62,181 nucleotides of DNA. Origin: Lachnospiraceae bacterium (GTDB lineage: Bacteria > Bacillota > Clostridia > Lachnospirales > Lachnospiraceae). Of this stretch, positions 27,101 to 35,088 are shown one piece after another (positions within the stretch are counted from its first letter, which is position 1; the number at the start of each line of letters is the position of its first letter). The stretch covers positions 1 to 62,181 of the forward strand of contig JAILQQ010000129.1 of the NCBI GenBank assembly GCA_024698885.1, written 5' to 3'. The position numbers were made by a program, and so were the translations under genes. The notes under the pieces were generated by a model. It was given only the letters and a program-made list of their open reading frames with translations, was not told where the DNA came from and did no database searches.

Positions 27101-28840
27101 GGAGGGAACCGCTCCCCATTCCGCGATCCCGTCATAACCGTCCGCACCGGCCTTGATATTCCACTTAAGGGATGCCTTTTCAGGCGTCGCTAAGGAATTC
27201 GCGGGAACCGTCAGCGCATCGCTGCTGTTGGTCTCTCCGGCTGTTCCCTTCGCATAGGTCACTAACTTGCTTTCATTGGTCAGAACATTAAAGATAAAGC
27301 CGCCGCTGCCGTTTTCCGCAACGATCCTGCTCAGGTCGATCTTGTATACAAACGGCTTGACAACCGTCGTATCGAATTCGGAGCGGGTAATAAACTTTGC
27401 TAACTCCGGATCCTTCAGCTGCTTTTTATATACAACGCTGTAATTTCCCTTTTTATTGCTCTGCAGCTGAATATAATAATTTTCATAGTTCTGTTTGTTC
27501 TGGGAAGCAGCCTTCGAATCCTTGCCGTAAGGCAGCGTGAAGTACGCTACGGCCTTTCCTTCGGAGGTATCCCATTTGATAAAGGAGGAATCCTTGACAA
27601 TGATCTCCTTCCATATCGCCGTAACCGTTGTATTTTCCTTGATCTCAACGGCTTCTCCCACGGCACCCTTGTCCCATTTATCAAATTCCTTTCCTTCGGG
27701 CGCTGTAAACGTACATGCCGGCAGGGTATATTTCTCCCCGGCTTTGACCGTTTCGTTCACCATGGTTCCTTCGCCGCCGTTTGCCGCGAATTTAACGATA
27801 AATTCGGTCTGCTTTGCTTCCCATACAGCGGTCACTTTCGTATCGGCTTCCACCGTGATCGTATTTCCGGGATTTGTTTCGATCCCGCTTACTTTCCAGC
27901 ATTTGAATACCTTGTCCTTCGGCTCGGTAAAACCGTTCTGCGGCAGCTTATAGGTCGCGCCCTTTGCGACCTCTTCGCTTGCCATGGAGCCGGTGCCGCC
28001 GGCCGGGTCAAAGCTTACCGTCCAGGTATTCTTTTCCTCCCAGGAAGCTTTTACGGTCATGTCACTGCTTACGGTGATCTCCGCGCCGGGCTGCGTGGTG
28101 ACGGAACCGATCATCCAGCCGGCAAATTTTTTTCCGGTTGGAGGCAAAAAGCCGTTGTCCGGCAGCTTGTATTTTTCTCCTGAGGCAACCGTCTTTTTTT
28201 CCATGGAGCCGGTACCGCCGTTTGCTTCAAAGGTTATCGTGTACTGGCCGTTTGCCGCAGGATCCGTCGGTTCTGCCGTGCCATCCTTGTTTTTTTCAGC
28301 CTCGTCCCCGCTTTTTTCCGTCTTTTCGGGATCGGCAGTGCCCTCCCCTGTCTTTTCAGGCTCGGGAGTTCCGGTTTCCCCTGATTTCTTATCCGGATCA
28401 GGCGTCGTCGGCTCGGTTCCTTCCGGTGCAGGGTCCTTTTCGCCTTCCGAAGGAGCAGGCGTCGGGGTTTCGCCCGGCGTTTCGGATGACTCTGCTTTAT
28501 CCTTCCAGAGCGCCTTAAAGGTCAGATTCCCGGTAACAGTACCCTCATACGGCTTTCCGGCTTCTGCGTTTCCGATCTTTTCTCCGGAAGGGGAAGCTTC
28601 CGTGGTCTCCCATACCTCCCACTTATCAAACTCCTTATTTTCGGGAGCGGTAAAGGAACAGGCCGGAAGCGTAAATGCGGTCGGATCCGTTACCGTTTCG
28701 GTTTTCTTTGTCTCCGTACCGTCATTGGCTTCAAAGGTAATTGATAAGGGTTCGTCCGCACGCAAAATAAGCACATTATTCTCCGTTATGAATAATGCGC
28801 ATACCAGTGCCATGACGATCCATCGTTTGATCTTATTCAA
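24158..28840 (-). CDS. Giant surface protein: InlB-type repeats, BspA-type LRR, Big-2 and cell-wall-binding repeats
   Basis: 1560 residues, starting at TTG with GGGAGGT upstream. Signal peptide about 1-29. Four InlB B-repeat (Listeria-Bacteroides) modules lie at about 33-112 and 200-412, each ending in a W-[EKD]-type strand such as VTAVWEAK. A Pro/Thr/Glu/Asp-rich linker lies at about 120-195. Fibronectin-like beta modules span about 415-1000, BspA-type LRRs (EIGDNAFYGCSAITSITLP) about 1017-1090, and a Big-2 domain (KIAWKSSNKKICAVDANGKI) about 1147-1240. C-terminal cell-wall-binding repeats (GWFKTGNNYYYI, GYRKTGWIKDELG, FRQIDGNWYYF) run from about 1253 to the end. No LPXTG motif is seen, so attachment should be non-covalent. 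Likely a host- or glycan-binding adhesin; the ligand is unknown. Confidence 0.88.
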   Translation of the reverse strand: MNKIKRWIVMALVCALFITENNVLILRADEPLSITFEANDGTETKKTETVTDPTAFTLPACSFTAPENKEFDKWEVWETTEASPSGEKIGNAEAGKPYEGTVTGNLTFKALWKDKAESSETPGETPTPAPSEGEKDPAPEGTEPTTPDPDKKSGETGTPEPEKTGEGTADPEKTEKSGDEAEKNKDGTAEPTDPAANGQYTITFEANGGTGSMEKKTVASGEKYKLPDNGFLPPTGKKFAGWMIGSVTTQPGAEITVSSDMTVKASWEEKNTWTVSFDPAGGTGSMASEEVAKGATYKLPQNGFTEPKDKVFKCWKVSGIETNPGNTITVEADTKVTAVWEAKQTEFIVKFAANGGEGTMVNETVKAGEKYTLPACTFTAPEGKEFDKWDKGAVGEAVEIKENTTVTAIWKEIIVKDSSFIKWDTSEGKAVAYFTLPYGKDSKAASQNKQNYENYYIQLQSNKKGNYSVVYKKQLKDPELAKFITRSEFDTTVVKPFVYKIDLSRIVAENGSGGFIFNVLTNESKLVTYAKGTAGETNSSDALTVPANSLATPEKASLKWNIKAGADGYDGIAEWGAVPSAAGYIVQLYKKEGEKEVLKNTVMVDGGNTTEATVLDKNSGLTGNQIQGYYFKVMARSADITQMAYSLFSEASEELSQKLATPVPVWSGKVIKWNKDERAASYGVKLRENGVVKIDDQTVEGQYDFTEFLNKAAKDSKRRSNTFTVEVIAVAGTSSGFANSDAGVSEAYSAEKQIEDLVWDMKSGAVRFKVNDLGGEYTVVGTVKYKSGGQTVTKDVFKLNLVNMANKVDAEGFYSYDDARQYLTRDGSYSVKVTEYYTKASWSAGPYSYLFSNRNLDKPVIVNNGEIKTVIFWAAIDNAKEYEIKLYNDSKSVTMYTEDISYNLENDIARTGFKKVKVRAIPIDFEKYSESPWSNEITISANSISKVNLEGDLTDANGQATGVHYALTGTKGNFKLTLSGAGRIPSFNEPLKSNLSNLAPWADFASQIKTISFAEGSGITEIGDNAFYGCSAITSITLPGSLTKIGNYAFYNCKALKGTLTLPVYVNTIGDGAFQTDTNLTQIVFTGDEPTSIAPLTTTTNTSTTTNRHPSFNKKVKIFYFSNTNGWKDHIVKNQWYGYKITPKAVKLEKIALACDGAETSSLVLDLTDYALTSKTFDVIVYPEGAQNTKIAWKSSNKKICAVDANGKITPKKEGRVVITATAKDNTKLKATCVIVVRKAKVIKDPKTGETSGQEKAYKSGWFKTGNNYYYIRETTVNGASTTELCTGWQQVPLYTKNNDPTAEVCWQYFDKKTGYRKTGWIKDELGRKFYCNKKGKLLVSPVKDGLLTLSDLTKIGNNYYFFENDASLGSPEFGYGSMRAKDWDDNCEYYFNKNGQAVNGWNTINGKRFYFKKYKALTGFRQIDGNWYYFYQPQDINMTGNAGMSVGEMAKLTWLYGDKNTGLASGKTEYLSDDNLKNTSGIAKDIFYVNKKGVLQGGFTKHKLANGQSAYLYFNDSNKKDGGFGVMRRNFQVNKNWYANESGIKTKGTVPVTKTAATN

Positions 28841-28871
28841 TTTGCTACCTCCCTTATACTACATAAAATAT

Positions 28872-28916
28872 GCCAAAAAACCGCCGGAATGACCCCTCAA
28901 CCATTCCTGCCGTCAG
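28872..28916 (-). promoter_or_regulatory. Attenuator-like hairpin in the surface protein leader
   Basis: On the minus strand an imperfect stem with core GGAATG..CATTCC and flanking CG pairs, followed by GGCGGTTTTTTGG. It lies between the promoter (28955-28982) and the start codon, so it could terminate transcription early. The stem is imperfect and the role is an inference. Confidence 0.4.
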
Positions 28917-28954
28917 CATACTTCATGTATTAATTATTTTATACTCCTGTTAAC

Positions 28955-28982
28955 ATAATACATGAATCCGAAAATAAATCAA
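28955..28982 (-). promoter_or_regulatory. Promoter of the 1560-residue surface protein gene
   Basis: TTGATT (28982-28977), 16-base spacer and TATTAT (28960-28955) on the minus strand. It gives a leader of about 110 nt. Confidence 0.55.
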
Positions 28983-29039
28983 GTAGAAAATTACAAAATT
29001 GTTACGTTTTTAAGCCATTTCGGTATTTTGTTATTGTAA

Positions 29040-29078
29040 ACCACCATATATAGATTTATGACAACTACATATGGTGGT
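29040..29078. promoter_or_regulatory. Inverted repeat upstream of the MerR-type gene
   Basis: ACCACCATAT (29040-29049) and ATATGGTGGT (29069-29078), ten perfect base pairs with a 19-base gap. It sits in the AT-rich divergent region between the surface protein gene and the MerR-type gene. It could be an operator for that regulator. A TATAAT box follows at 29123-29128. Confidence 0.45.
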
Positions 29079-29153
29079 ATTCCGAAATGTTCTATTGTAA
29101 TTAAAACAAGGATTTGTTACTCTATAATAAGTAGAAAAAGGGGAGGCGCTCTT

Positions 29154-29927
29154 ATGCATGAAACAGAAAGCGGGCTGTTTACCATCCGGCAGGCTGCCCG
29201 TTTTTGCGGCGTAAGCCGTACCACGCTGCAGAATCTTGAACTGTCCGGTTATCTGAAGCCCTGCCGGGTGGATCAAAGGACCGGGTACCGGTATTATGAC
29301 TGCAACGATATCGAAAAGATCAGACAATATTATATGCTGCAGGAGCTGGGCCTTAAGAAAGCGGATATCATGGCCTATACAGACGGAACGCTTTCGGACG
29401 ATGCCCTTCTGTCCCGCCTGAAGGACAGGCAGCAGTTACTGAACCGCTGTATCGAAGAGCTTTCGATGCGCGAAGGGACCGGACAGTCGTATTCGTTCTC
29501 ATTTCTGCGGCTTCCGTCACTTCACGTTTATACCGAAACGGGGGTCTGTGAGGATCTTTCGGATGCCTCCCGTTTTCTCTATAACGCAAGGCATCATGCG
29601 GTAGAGCGCGGACTGCAGCTTTGCTATGAAGAGCCGGCCTTTATGATCATGCACGAGGATCCCAGACATCGTACGGCCTGCGTCTGCCTGTCCGGCACGA
29701 TCCCGGAAAACGACCCGGATATTCAGTATTTCCCGGCCTGCGACGCCTTTTCGCTCCTTTACTTCGGCGATCTGAGCGATATCGCGCCGGCGACGGTGGC
29801 GTTTCGGGACGAGATCATCAAGCGGCAGATCCGGCCGGCAGGACTTGTCCGGATCATCGGTCCCGTGGCACCGGAAAACGCTTCCTCAAATACACCCGTA
29901 CATCGTTTCGCGATACCGATAGAATGA
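29154..29927 (+). CDS. MerR-family transcriptional regulator with C-terminal effector domain
   Basis: 257 residues. The N-terminal winged helix-turn-helix reads LFTIRQAARFCGVSRTTLQNLE..GYLKPCRVDQRTGYRYYD, with the MerR signature Y-R-Y-Y/Y-D and a following dimerisation helix (about 60-100, LQELGLKKADIMAYTDG). The remaining 150 residues resemble a GyrI-like ligand-binding domain (VYTETGVCED.., ..YFGDLSDIAPATVAFRDEI). No metal-binding Cys cluster is seen, so a small organic effector is more likely. The ATG at 29154 is chosen for its GGGGAGG site seven bases upstream; an in-frame extension to 29058 crosses the promoter and is rejected. Confidence 0.85.
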   Translation: MHETESGLFTIRQAARFCGVSRTTLQNLELSGYLKPCRVDQRTGYRYYDCNDIEKIRQYYMLQELGLKKADIMAYTDGTLSDDALLSRLKDRQQLLNRCIEELSMREGTGQSYSFSFLRLPSLHVYTETGVCEDLSDASRFLYNARHHAVERGLQLCYEEPAFMIMHEDPRHRTACVCLSGTIPENDPDIQYFPACDAFSLLYFGDLSDIAPATVAFRDEIIKRQIRPAGLVRIIGPVAPENASSNTPVHRFAIPIE

Positions 29928-29931
29928 AGGG

Positions 29932-29960
29932 TTGATTGCGGGAACGATATGTTTTATAAT
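29932..29960 (+). promoter_or_regulatory. Sigma-A promoter of the PH-domain gene
   Basis: TTGATT (29932-29937), 17-base spacer, TATAAT (29955-29960). Consensus -10 box and correct spacing, 32 bases before the ATG, and beginning just after the MerR stop codon. Confidence 0.8.
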
Positions 29961-29991
29961 GATTTAAGCACTGCAAAGAGAGGTAAGATAT

Positions 29992-30414
29992 ATGTCAAAT
30001 ATTCAAACGGAAAAGCAGAATTATGTATGGTCTGACCGGCGCCGTACCATCTTCGGTCTGCCCTGGAGCTTTACCAAATATATGCTGACGCCGGAACGGC
30101 TCTTTATCGAGGACGGTCTGATCCGTTCCACGGAAAACGAGGTAAGGCTGTATCGTATCATGGACGTCCAGCTCGTCAGGACGCTGCGGCAGAAGATCTT
30201 CGGTCTCGGCACGATACGGGTATCCTCCTCGGATAAGACCCTGAAGAATTTTGAGATCCGTAATATCAAGGATTCCAAGAATGTGAAGGAGCTGCTGTCG
30301 GAGCTCGTGGAGAAGCAGCGAAACGAAAAGCGTGTTGTGAACAGAGAGGTCATGGGCGGTCCCGAGGACGGCGACTACGATGGCTTTGATGACGATGGAG
30401 ACGGAATATTCTAA
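29992..30414 (+). CDS. Bacterial PH-domain (DUF304-like) protein
   Basis: 140 residues. RRRTIFGLPWSFTKYMLTPERLFIEDGLIRSTENEVRLYRIMDVQLVRTLRQKIFGLGTIRVSSSD matches the bPH_2 (formerly DUF304) domain seen in YdbS/YdbT-like proteins. Unlike those it has no membrane segment. The end is acidic, DGDYDGFDDDGDGIF. The function is unknown. It is followed after 31 bases by an MFS transporter gene in the same direction. Confidence 0.8.
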   Translation: MSNIQTEKQNYVWSDRRRTIFGLPWSFTKYMLTPERLFIEDGLIRSTENEVRLYRIMDVQLVRTLRQKIFGLGTIRVSSSDKTLKNFEIRNIKDSKNVKELLSELVEKQRNEKRVVNREVMGGPEDGDYDGFDDDGDGIF

Positions 30415-30445
30415 AATATTATATAAGGAAAGGATATAATCAAAA

Positions 30446-31777
30446 ATGAGCGAGAGTTCTACCAAATCCGGCGGATGGCGCACGAATAAATGGGTTCGCG
30501 CCGCCATTCCCGCCCTGCTATTGCATTGCAGTATCGGTACCGTTTACTGCTGGTCCATCTTCAGTCAGGAAATTGCCGACTATATCGGCTTCTCCAAGGG
30601 AGCGACGGAGTGGGCCTTTTCCTTTGCCATCTTCTTCCTTGGCATGTCGGCGGCGTTCCTCGGCAATATTGTTGAGAAGGATATCCATAAATCCTCTCTG
30701 ATCGCCACGATCTGCTTTGCGGCCGGTATGGCATTAACGGGCTTCTTTATTTACTACGGGGGAAATCATCCCCACAGTCCGTTAGCGCTCATAGGTATTT
30801 ATTTAAGCTACGGCTTTATCATGGGAATTGGTCTCGGTACCGGTTATCTGTCTCCGGTAAAGACCCTGATGCTCTGGTTCAGCGACAGAAAGGGTCTGGC
30901 CACGGGCTTAGCCGTTGCGGGCTTTGGCGCGGCAAAGGCCATCGCGAGCCCGATCATGCAGGCAATGCTTGAAAATCTCGGGGACGGCGGCATCTATAAG
31001 ATGTTTTTGATCTTAGCCTGTGTATATTTTGTCATGATGTTTGTCGGCCATCTTCTTCTTGCCAAGCCTGCCGACTGGCACGAGCCGCAGAATAAGGGTG
31101 AAAAGCCGAGCATTATGGCTACACTGAAGACCAAGCCCATTACAAATTATATCGGGATCTGGGTAATGTTCTATATCAATATCACCTGCGGTCTGGCACT
31201 GATCAGCCAGGAAAAGATGATCGTAAAATGCATCGGCCTTGCGGCCTACGTCGGGATCATCTCCACGATCTCCGCCATCTTCAACGCAGGCGGCCGTCTC
31301 GGCTTCTCTGCCTGGGCGGATACGATGAAGGACCGGAATACGATCTATAAGATGATCTTTATTCTTTCGATCGTGTTTACGGCGCTCGTTATGCTGACAG
31401 GCGGCATCAAAAACGGCGAAGGCCACGGACTGCTGATCTTCCTGGTACTGGCGCTTATCTTTATCGTCAATGCCGGTTACGGCGGCGGCTTCTCCAACGT
31501 ACCGACCCTGCTTTCTGATCATTACGGCATGGGAAGTATTTCCGCGATCCACGGCATCACGCTTTCGGCCTGGGCCTTTGCGGGTCTGACCGGTAACCAG
31601 GTCGCCACCTATATCGTGAACCACAGCGGTGAGTTCATCGAGAAGGCAGCTGCCGACGGGCATGTGGAACGGGTAAATCCCACAGGCTATCAGAACGTAC
31701 TGTACTTCACGCTGATCCTCTATGTGATCGCGTTGGTGCTCTGCCTCGTGCTGGTCAAGCCGACGGAGAAGAAATAA
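30446..31777 (+). CDS. OFA-type MFS transporter (oxalate:formate antiporter-like)
   Basis: 443 residues with 12 membrane segments. The N-terminus WVRAAIPALLLHCSIGTVYCWSIFS and GIGLGTGYLSPVKTLMLWFSDRKGLATGLAVAGFGAAKAIASPI are OFA-family signatures. These carriers exchange organic anions such as oxalate/formate; the actual substrate is not deducible. The start ATG has AAGGAAAGG upstream. The gene ends with a strong terminator at 31802-31832. Confidence 0.88.
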   Translation: MSESSTKSGGWRTNKWVRAAIPALLLHCSIGTVYCWSIFSQEIADYIGFSKGATEWAFSFAIFFLGMSAAFLGNIVEKDIHKSSLIATICFAAGMALTGFFIYYGGNHPHSPLALIGIYLSYGFIMGIGLGTGYLSPVKTLMLWFSDRKGLATGLAVAGFGAAKAIASPIMQAMLENLGDGGIYKMFLILACVYFVMMFVGHLLLAKPADWHEPQNKGEKPSIMATLKTKPITNYIGIWVMFYINITCGLALISQEKMIVKCIGLAAYVGIISTISAIFNAGGRLGFSAWADTMKDRNTIYKMIFILSIVFTALVMLTGGIKNGEGHGLLIFLVLALIFIVNAGYGGGFSNVPTLLSDHYGMGSISAIHGITLSAWAFAGLTGNQVATYIVNHSGEFIEKAAADGHVERVNPTGYQNVLYFTLILYVIALVLCLVLVKPTEKK

Positions 31778-31801
31778 TTCAGATATTGTTCAGATATGAA
31801 T

Positions 31802-31832
31802 GCCTGGCGGATCAGCTCCGCCAGGCATTTTT
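31802..31832 (+). terminator. Terminator of the OFA transporter gene
   Basis: GCCTGGCGGA, loop TCAGC, TCCGCCAGGC, then ATTTTT. Confidence 0.92.
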
Positions 31833-32000
31833 GCGCGATAAGGCTGTCAAGTGGATGCCGGGACGGCCCTCATGCGGGCGCCGTGCTTGCACGAGCGCTC
31901 GTTTGAGGGCAGGCACGGGCGTCCATTTGACGGTCAATGCGACAATCGGATAGCGGATGTATTTTCCCCTATCCGATCGCGATAAAGCTGTCAAGTGGGC
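31833..32000. repeat. Family E repeat flanked by direct repeats
   Basis: A 21-base direct repeat, CGCGATAAGGCTGTCAAGTGG at about 31835 and a copy with one mismatch at about 31979, brackets roughly 125 bases. Inside are ATCGGATAG/CTATCCGAT inverted arms and TTTCCCCTATCCGATC shared with 10803-10836. It has no coding potential and ends next to the stop of the following minus-strand gene. Confidence 0.65.
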
Positions 32001-32004
32001 GCGC

Positions 32005-33879
32005 TTACTTAGGCGCCACCCCGATGATATGCTCTTCGTCAAGCTCTATGCAGGAGAGCCCCTGCGAAAACTCCTCCCAGGGTTCATTTTTCTTAAAGAT
32101 ATAGATCACATCCGGCCGTACCTTTCCCTGCTTTAACGCCGCTTTCCACTGGGCGATGTTCAGGTCCACCAGCTCGTTCATGTCTCTGGCAAAGTAGAAA
32201 TTATTCTGCCACATGCCATGAAAATATCCGTAGTAGGCTGTATCCATCAATATATCATTATCATTATAGAGAAATACAAAACCGGTTTTTTGGTCTATAT
32301 CCGGCACGGGAGGGTCGATCAGGATCAGCCTGTTTTCCTCTTCGTCCCGGCTTTTGGCATAGGTCTCATGCTTGCCTTCGATCATACCCGAAATATCGTA
32401 GAGCTGCAGCGCCAGTGCCAGAACCGCTATCGTATAATATGGCGCCATTTTGGTAAAGCCCGCATTACTTTTATACTCAAATCCAGATAAATCTGGATTT
32501 GAGTGCGCCGGATTTTGGCCGCCTACGGCGGCATCTTCCTTACAAAATCCCTGCGCATCCGCCGGAGGCATTATACTCAGCGGAACGAATACATTGCATT
32601 TATTTGTTCCGCTGAGTATAAACAGTCGGTAGCTTCCGGCGCAGCCAAGCAGCAGAAGCAGATAAACATCCGTCCAGATAAAGCGGCCGTTCGAACGGAA
32701 TATCCCTAAGAAGCTGCGTACAAAGTCCGGATAGGGCACGCCGAAAAGCTTGTTCCCGCCAAGCGTCACGATGGGAAAGGTCGAAAGCATCAGGATCACC
32801 AGAAATAACGCCGCGGAAACGATTAATGCCGGATGCTCCTTGAAAAGCTGTCTGGGAGCAAGCCTTCCGGTCAGACAGAGCAGTAAAAAGAGCAGGGCCG
32901 TAAAGATCAGAAGAAACAGCGCCCCGCCGCCGAGATATCCGAAGCCCTCATACTGAAAACCGTTATAGGTCGGCAGAGCCCCGTAAAGCCTGCCGTCTTC
33001 CAGCGGATTCACAAAGGTGTTCAGATTGCTCGTAAAGGTGCCGAGACCATCCCCCACGGCGCTTGTCCCGCCGTAAAAGCCGCCGAGAATCCAAAGAGAC
33101 AGTAACGCCGTCAGGCAAAAGGAAAAAAGAGAAACGATCCCCCGGCAAAGAATCCGCAAAGCAGAAGCGCCCGTATCCCTGCTTCGGGCTTTGAGCACGC
33201 TGTCTGCAAGGCTGCCAAGAAGGATCAGGCCGCACATCGGCAGAAAATAGGAATGGATGCTGACGCAGAGAAAGCCCGTTATCCCCCAGAGAAGCGCTTT
33301 TTTCCCGTCGGAAAGCTCCTCTGCGTAAAACCAGAGACAAAGGGACAAAAGAAGGATCCACTGGGCCGCTAACGCCGTATGGTAAAACATGCGCTGGATA
33401 ATCGGATAACTGATCACAAAGAATTCCGCATAAAGCAAAGACACCCCCGCATGCCTCGTAAAACGGTACAGTAAGAGCGCCGCAAAGCCGCCCGTCAGCA
33501 TAAAGGACAGCAGACCGGCCCATCCGAAATACTGAAACTTCACCGGCAGGAACCAGGCAAACAGCTTAAAGATCACCGCAAGAAGCGGAATGGAATCCGT
33601 ATAGATCACGGAGACGGCATTAGGATAGGAAAGCGTCTCGATCAGCCCGACGGGAAACTGCCACCGGCTCATCCGGTAATGGCAGAAGCCGATATAATGC
33701 TGCTTCAGATCGATATCGCCGGAAAAGATCCAGTCGTCGTAGCAGGGATCCAGTATTCTCCATCCGTAGATCAGCAGGAAATTCACGGCGCCAAGAAGCA
33801 GTCCGCAGAGGAAAAGCCGGCGGCGCATGACGCTCTCTGCGCGGTACGATTGTTCTTTATCCGACAACAATAAGCTCAT
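32005..33879 (-). CDS. Polytopic membrane protein with an in-frame repeat insertion
   Basis: 624 residues with about 12 hydrophobic segments; motifs such as WRILDPCYDDWIFSGDI near the N-terminus and the overall shape resemble GT-C-like or YfhO-like membrane proteins, without a confident family. Residues of roughly 420-470 (FVPLSIMPPADAQGFCKEDA..) are translated from the multi-hairpin element at 32471-32621; they are hydrophilic and interrupt two membrane segments. It overlaps thiI by 23 bases. A start at 33828 (MRRRLFLCGLLL) would avoid the overlap and begin right before the first membrane segment; neither ribosome site is strong. Confidence 0.7.
   Translation of the reverse strand: MSLLLSDKEQSYRAESVMRRRLFLCGLLLGAVNFLLIYGWRILDPCYDDWIFSGDIDLKQHYIGFCHYRMSRWQFPVGLIETLSYPNAVSVIYTDSIPLLAVIFKLFAWFLPVKFQYFGWAGLLSFMLTGGFAALLLYRFTRHAGVSLLYAEFFVISYPIIQRMFYHTALAAQWILLLSLCLWFYAEELSDGKKALLWGITGFLCVSIHSYFLPMCGLILLGSLADSVLKARSRDTGASALRILCRGIVSLFSFCLTALLSLWILGGFYGGTSAVGDGLGTFTSNLNTFVNPLEDGRLYGALPTYNGFQYEGFGYLGGGALFLLIFTALLFLLLCLTGRLAPRQLFKEHPALIVSAALFLVILMLSTFPIVTLGGNKLFGVPYPDFVRSFLGIFRSNGRFIWTDVYLLLLLGCAGSYRLFILSGTNKCNVFVPLSIMPPADAQGFCKEDAAVGGQNPAHSNPDLSGFEYKSNAGFTKMAPYYTIAVLALALQLYDISGMIEGKHETYAKSRDEEENRLILIDPPVPDIDQKTGFVFLYNDNDILMDTAYYGYFHGMWQNNFYFARDMNELVDLNIAQWKAALKQGKVRPDVIYIFKKNEPWEEFSQGLSCIELDEEHIIGVAPK
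32471..32621. repeat. Family F multi-hairpin element inside a coding sequence
   Basis: Bounded by TTATACTC and GAGTATAA. Contains ACTCAAATCCAGA/TCTGGATTTGAGT (32475-32504, loop TAAA), a GC-rich centre with GGCGG/CCGCC arms, and ATACTCAGCGGAAC/GTTCCGCTGAGTAT (32573-32619). The reading frame of the host gene stays open through all 151 bases. A short relative with the same ends is at 41011-41041. Confidence 0.85.
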
Positions 33880-35080
33880 CCGACTCCATTGCCTCTCTGT
33901 AGAGCATATCTATGTTTTTGCCGGTATCCCCTTGCGCCGGCCCTTCCGCCTTTTTATCCTGCATAAGCCGTTTCTCCGACCGGCGGATCTCGTTCACATT
34001 GGGCTTTGTCACCGGATGCTTCGCGACAAAGATCGTGCAGCAGTCCTCATAGGGCAGGATGGACGTTTCATAGGTTCCGATCTTCTCGGAGATCCGGATG
34101 ATCTCCTGCTTGTCAAAGCCGATGAGCGGCCGGTAAACAGGCATCGTGCAGACCTCGTTCGTAGCCGCGAGGGACTGCATGGTCTGGCTGGCCACCTGAC
34201 CGATGCTCTCGCCGGTAATAAGACCGAGGCACCCGCTTTGCTTCGCCAGGTCCTCCGCGATCCGCATCATATAGCGGCGCATGATGATCGTCAGCTCATC
34301 CTTCGGACATCTCTCATAGATCGCCAGCTGGATATCCGTAAAATTGATCACATGCAGATAGATCGGACCCGTATACAGCGCGATCTGCTTTGCCAGATCA
34401 ACGACCTTCTGCTTCGCGCGCTCGCTGGTATAGGGAGGTGCGTGAAAATAGACCGCGTCGAGCTTCACGCCCCGTTTGCCGATCATATAGCCCGCCACCG
34501 GTGAATCGATCCCGCCGGAGAGAAGCAGCATTCCCTTGCCGTTTGTCCCGACGGGCATCCCGCCAGGCCCTGGTATAATCTCCGAATAGATATAGATGCG
34601 TTCCCGGATCTCCACATTTAAGAGGATCTCCGGCTCATGCACATCTACGCGCATTTGCGGAAAGCGGTCGAGGATCCGGCCGCCAAGCTCCATATTGATC
34701 TCCTGGGAATCGAGCGGATAGTTCTTTCTGGCGCGTCTTGCATGGACCTTAAAACTCTTCTGCTTATCGGGATAAACCTCGTCCAGGTAGGCGATCACCT
34801 GCTCCGAAAGCCTGTCAAAGCCCTCGTCTTCCACATGCACCACCGGACAGATCCCGGTGATCCCGAAAACATGGCGCAGGTTTTCGACTGTTTCCTCAAG
34901 ATCATAGTCTGTCAGGCATTCGATATAAACCCGTCCCGAGGCCTTGCTGACCTCGAATTCTCCCTCGCCCCTCTTCAGGGCGAGACGGATCTGTCGGATC
35001 AGGGCGTCCTCAAACAATCCCCGGTTCTTTCCCTTTATGGCGATCTCCGCGTATTTGATCAAAAAAGCTGTATACTTCAT
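33857..35080 (-). CDS. thiI: tRNA 4-thiouridine synthase / thiamine sulfurtransferase ThiI
   Basis: 407 residues. Ferredoxin-like and THUMP domains (about 1-170) precede the PP-loop ATPase with MLLLSGGIDSPVAGYMIGKRGVKLDAVYFH. GESIGQVASQTMQSLAATNE and EDCCTIFVAKHPVTKP, typical of the Gram-positive form, follow. There is no C-terminal rhodanese domain, so sulfur would come from a partner cysteine desulfurase, which is encoded directly upstream (8-base gap). Acts on U8 of tRNA and in some species in thiamine thiazole synthesis. A short insertion (AEGPAQGDTG) near the C-terminus is GC-rich and unlike relatives I can recall. Confidence 0.94.
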   Translation of the reverse strand: MKYTAFLIKYAEIAIKGKNRGLFEDALIRQIRLALKRGEGEFEVSKASGRVYIECLTDYDLEETVENLRHVFGITGICPVVHVEDEGFDRLSEQVIAYLDEVYPDKQKSFKVHARRARKNYPLDSQEINMELGGRILDRFPQMRVDVHEPEILLNVEIRERIYIYSEIIPGPGGMPVGTNGKGMLLLSGGIDSPVAGYMIGKRGVKLDAVYFHAPPYTSERAKQKVVDLAKQIALYTGPIYLHVINFTDIQLAIYERCPKDELTIIMRRYMMRIAEDLAKQSGCLGLITGESIGQVASQTMQSLAATNEVCTMPVYRPLIGFDKQEIIRISEKIGTYETSILPYEDCCTIFVAKHPVTKPNVNEIRRSEKRLMQDKKAEGPAQGDTGKNIDMLYREAMESDELIVVG

Positions 35081-35088
35081 GTTTTCTC

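Noticed and set aside
27984-28892. A 302-codon open frame on the plus strand opposite the InlB-repeat gene
   Set aside because: It is antisense to strongly patterned repeat modules, and its Val/Ser/Pro-rich translation reflects the opposite codons. It has no ribosome site.
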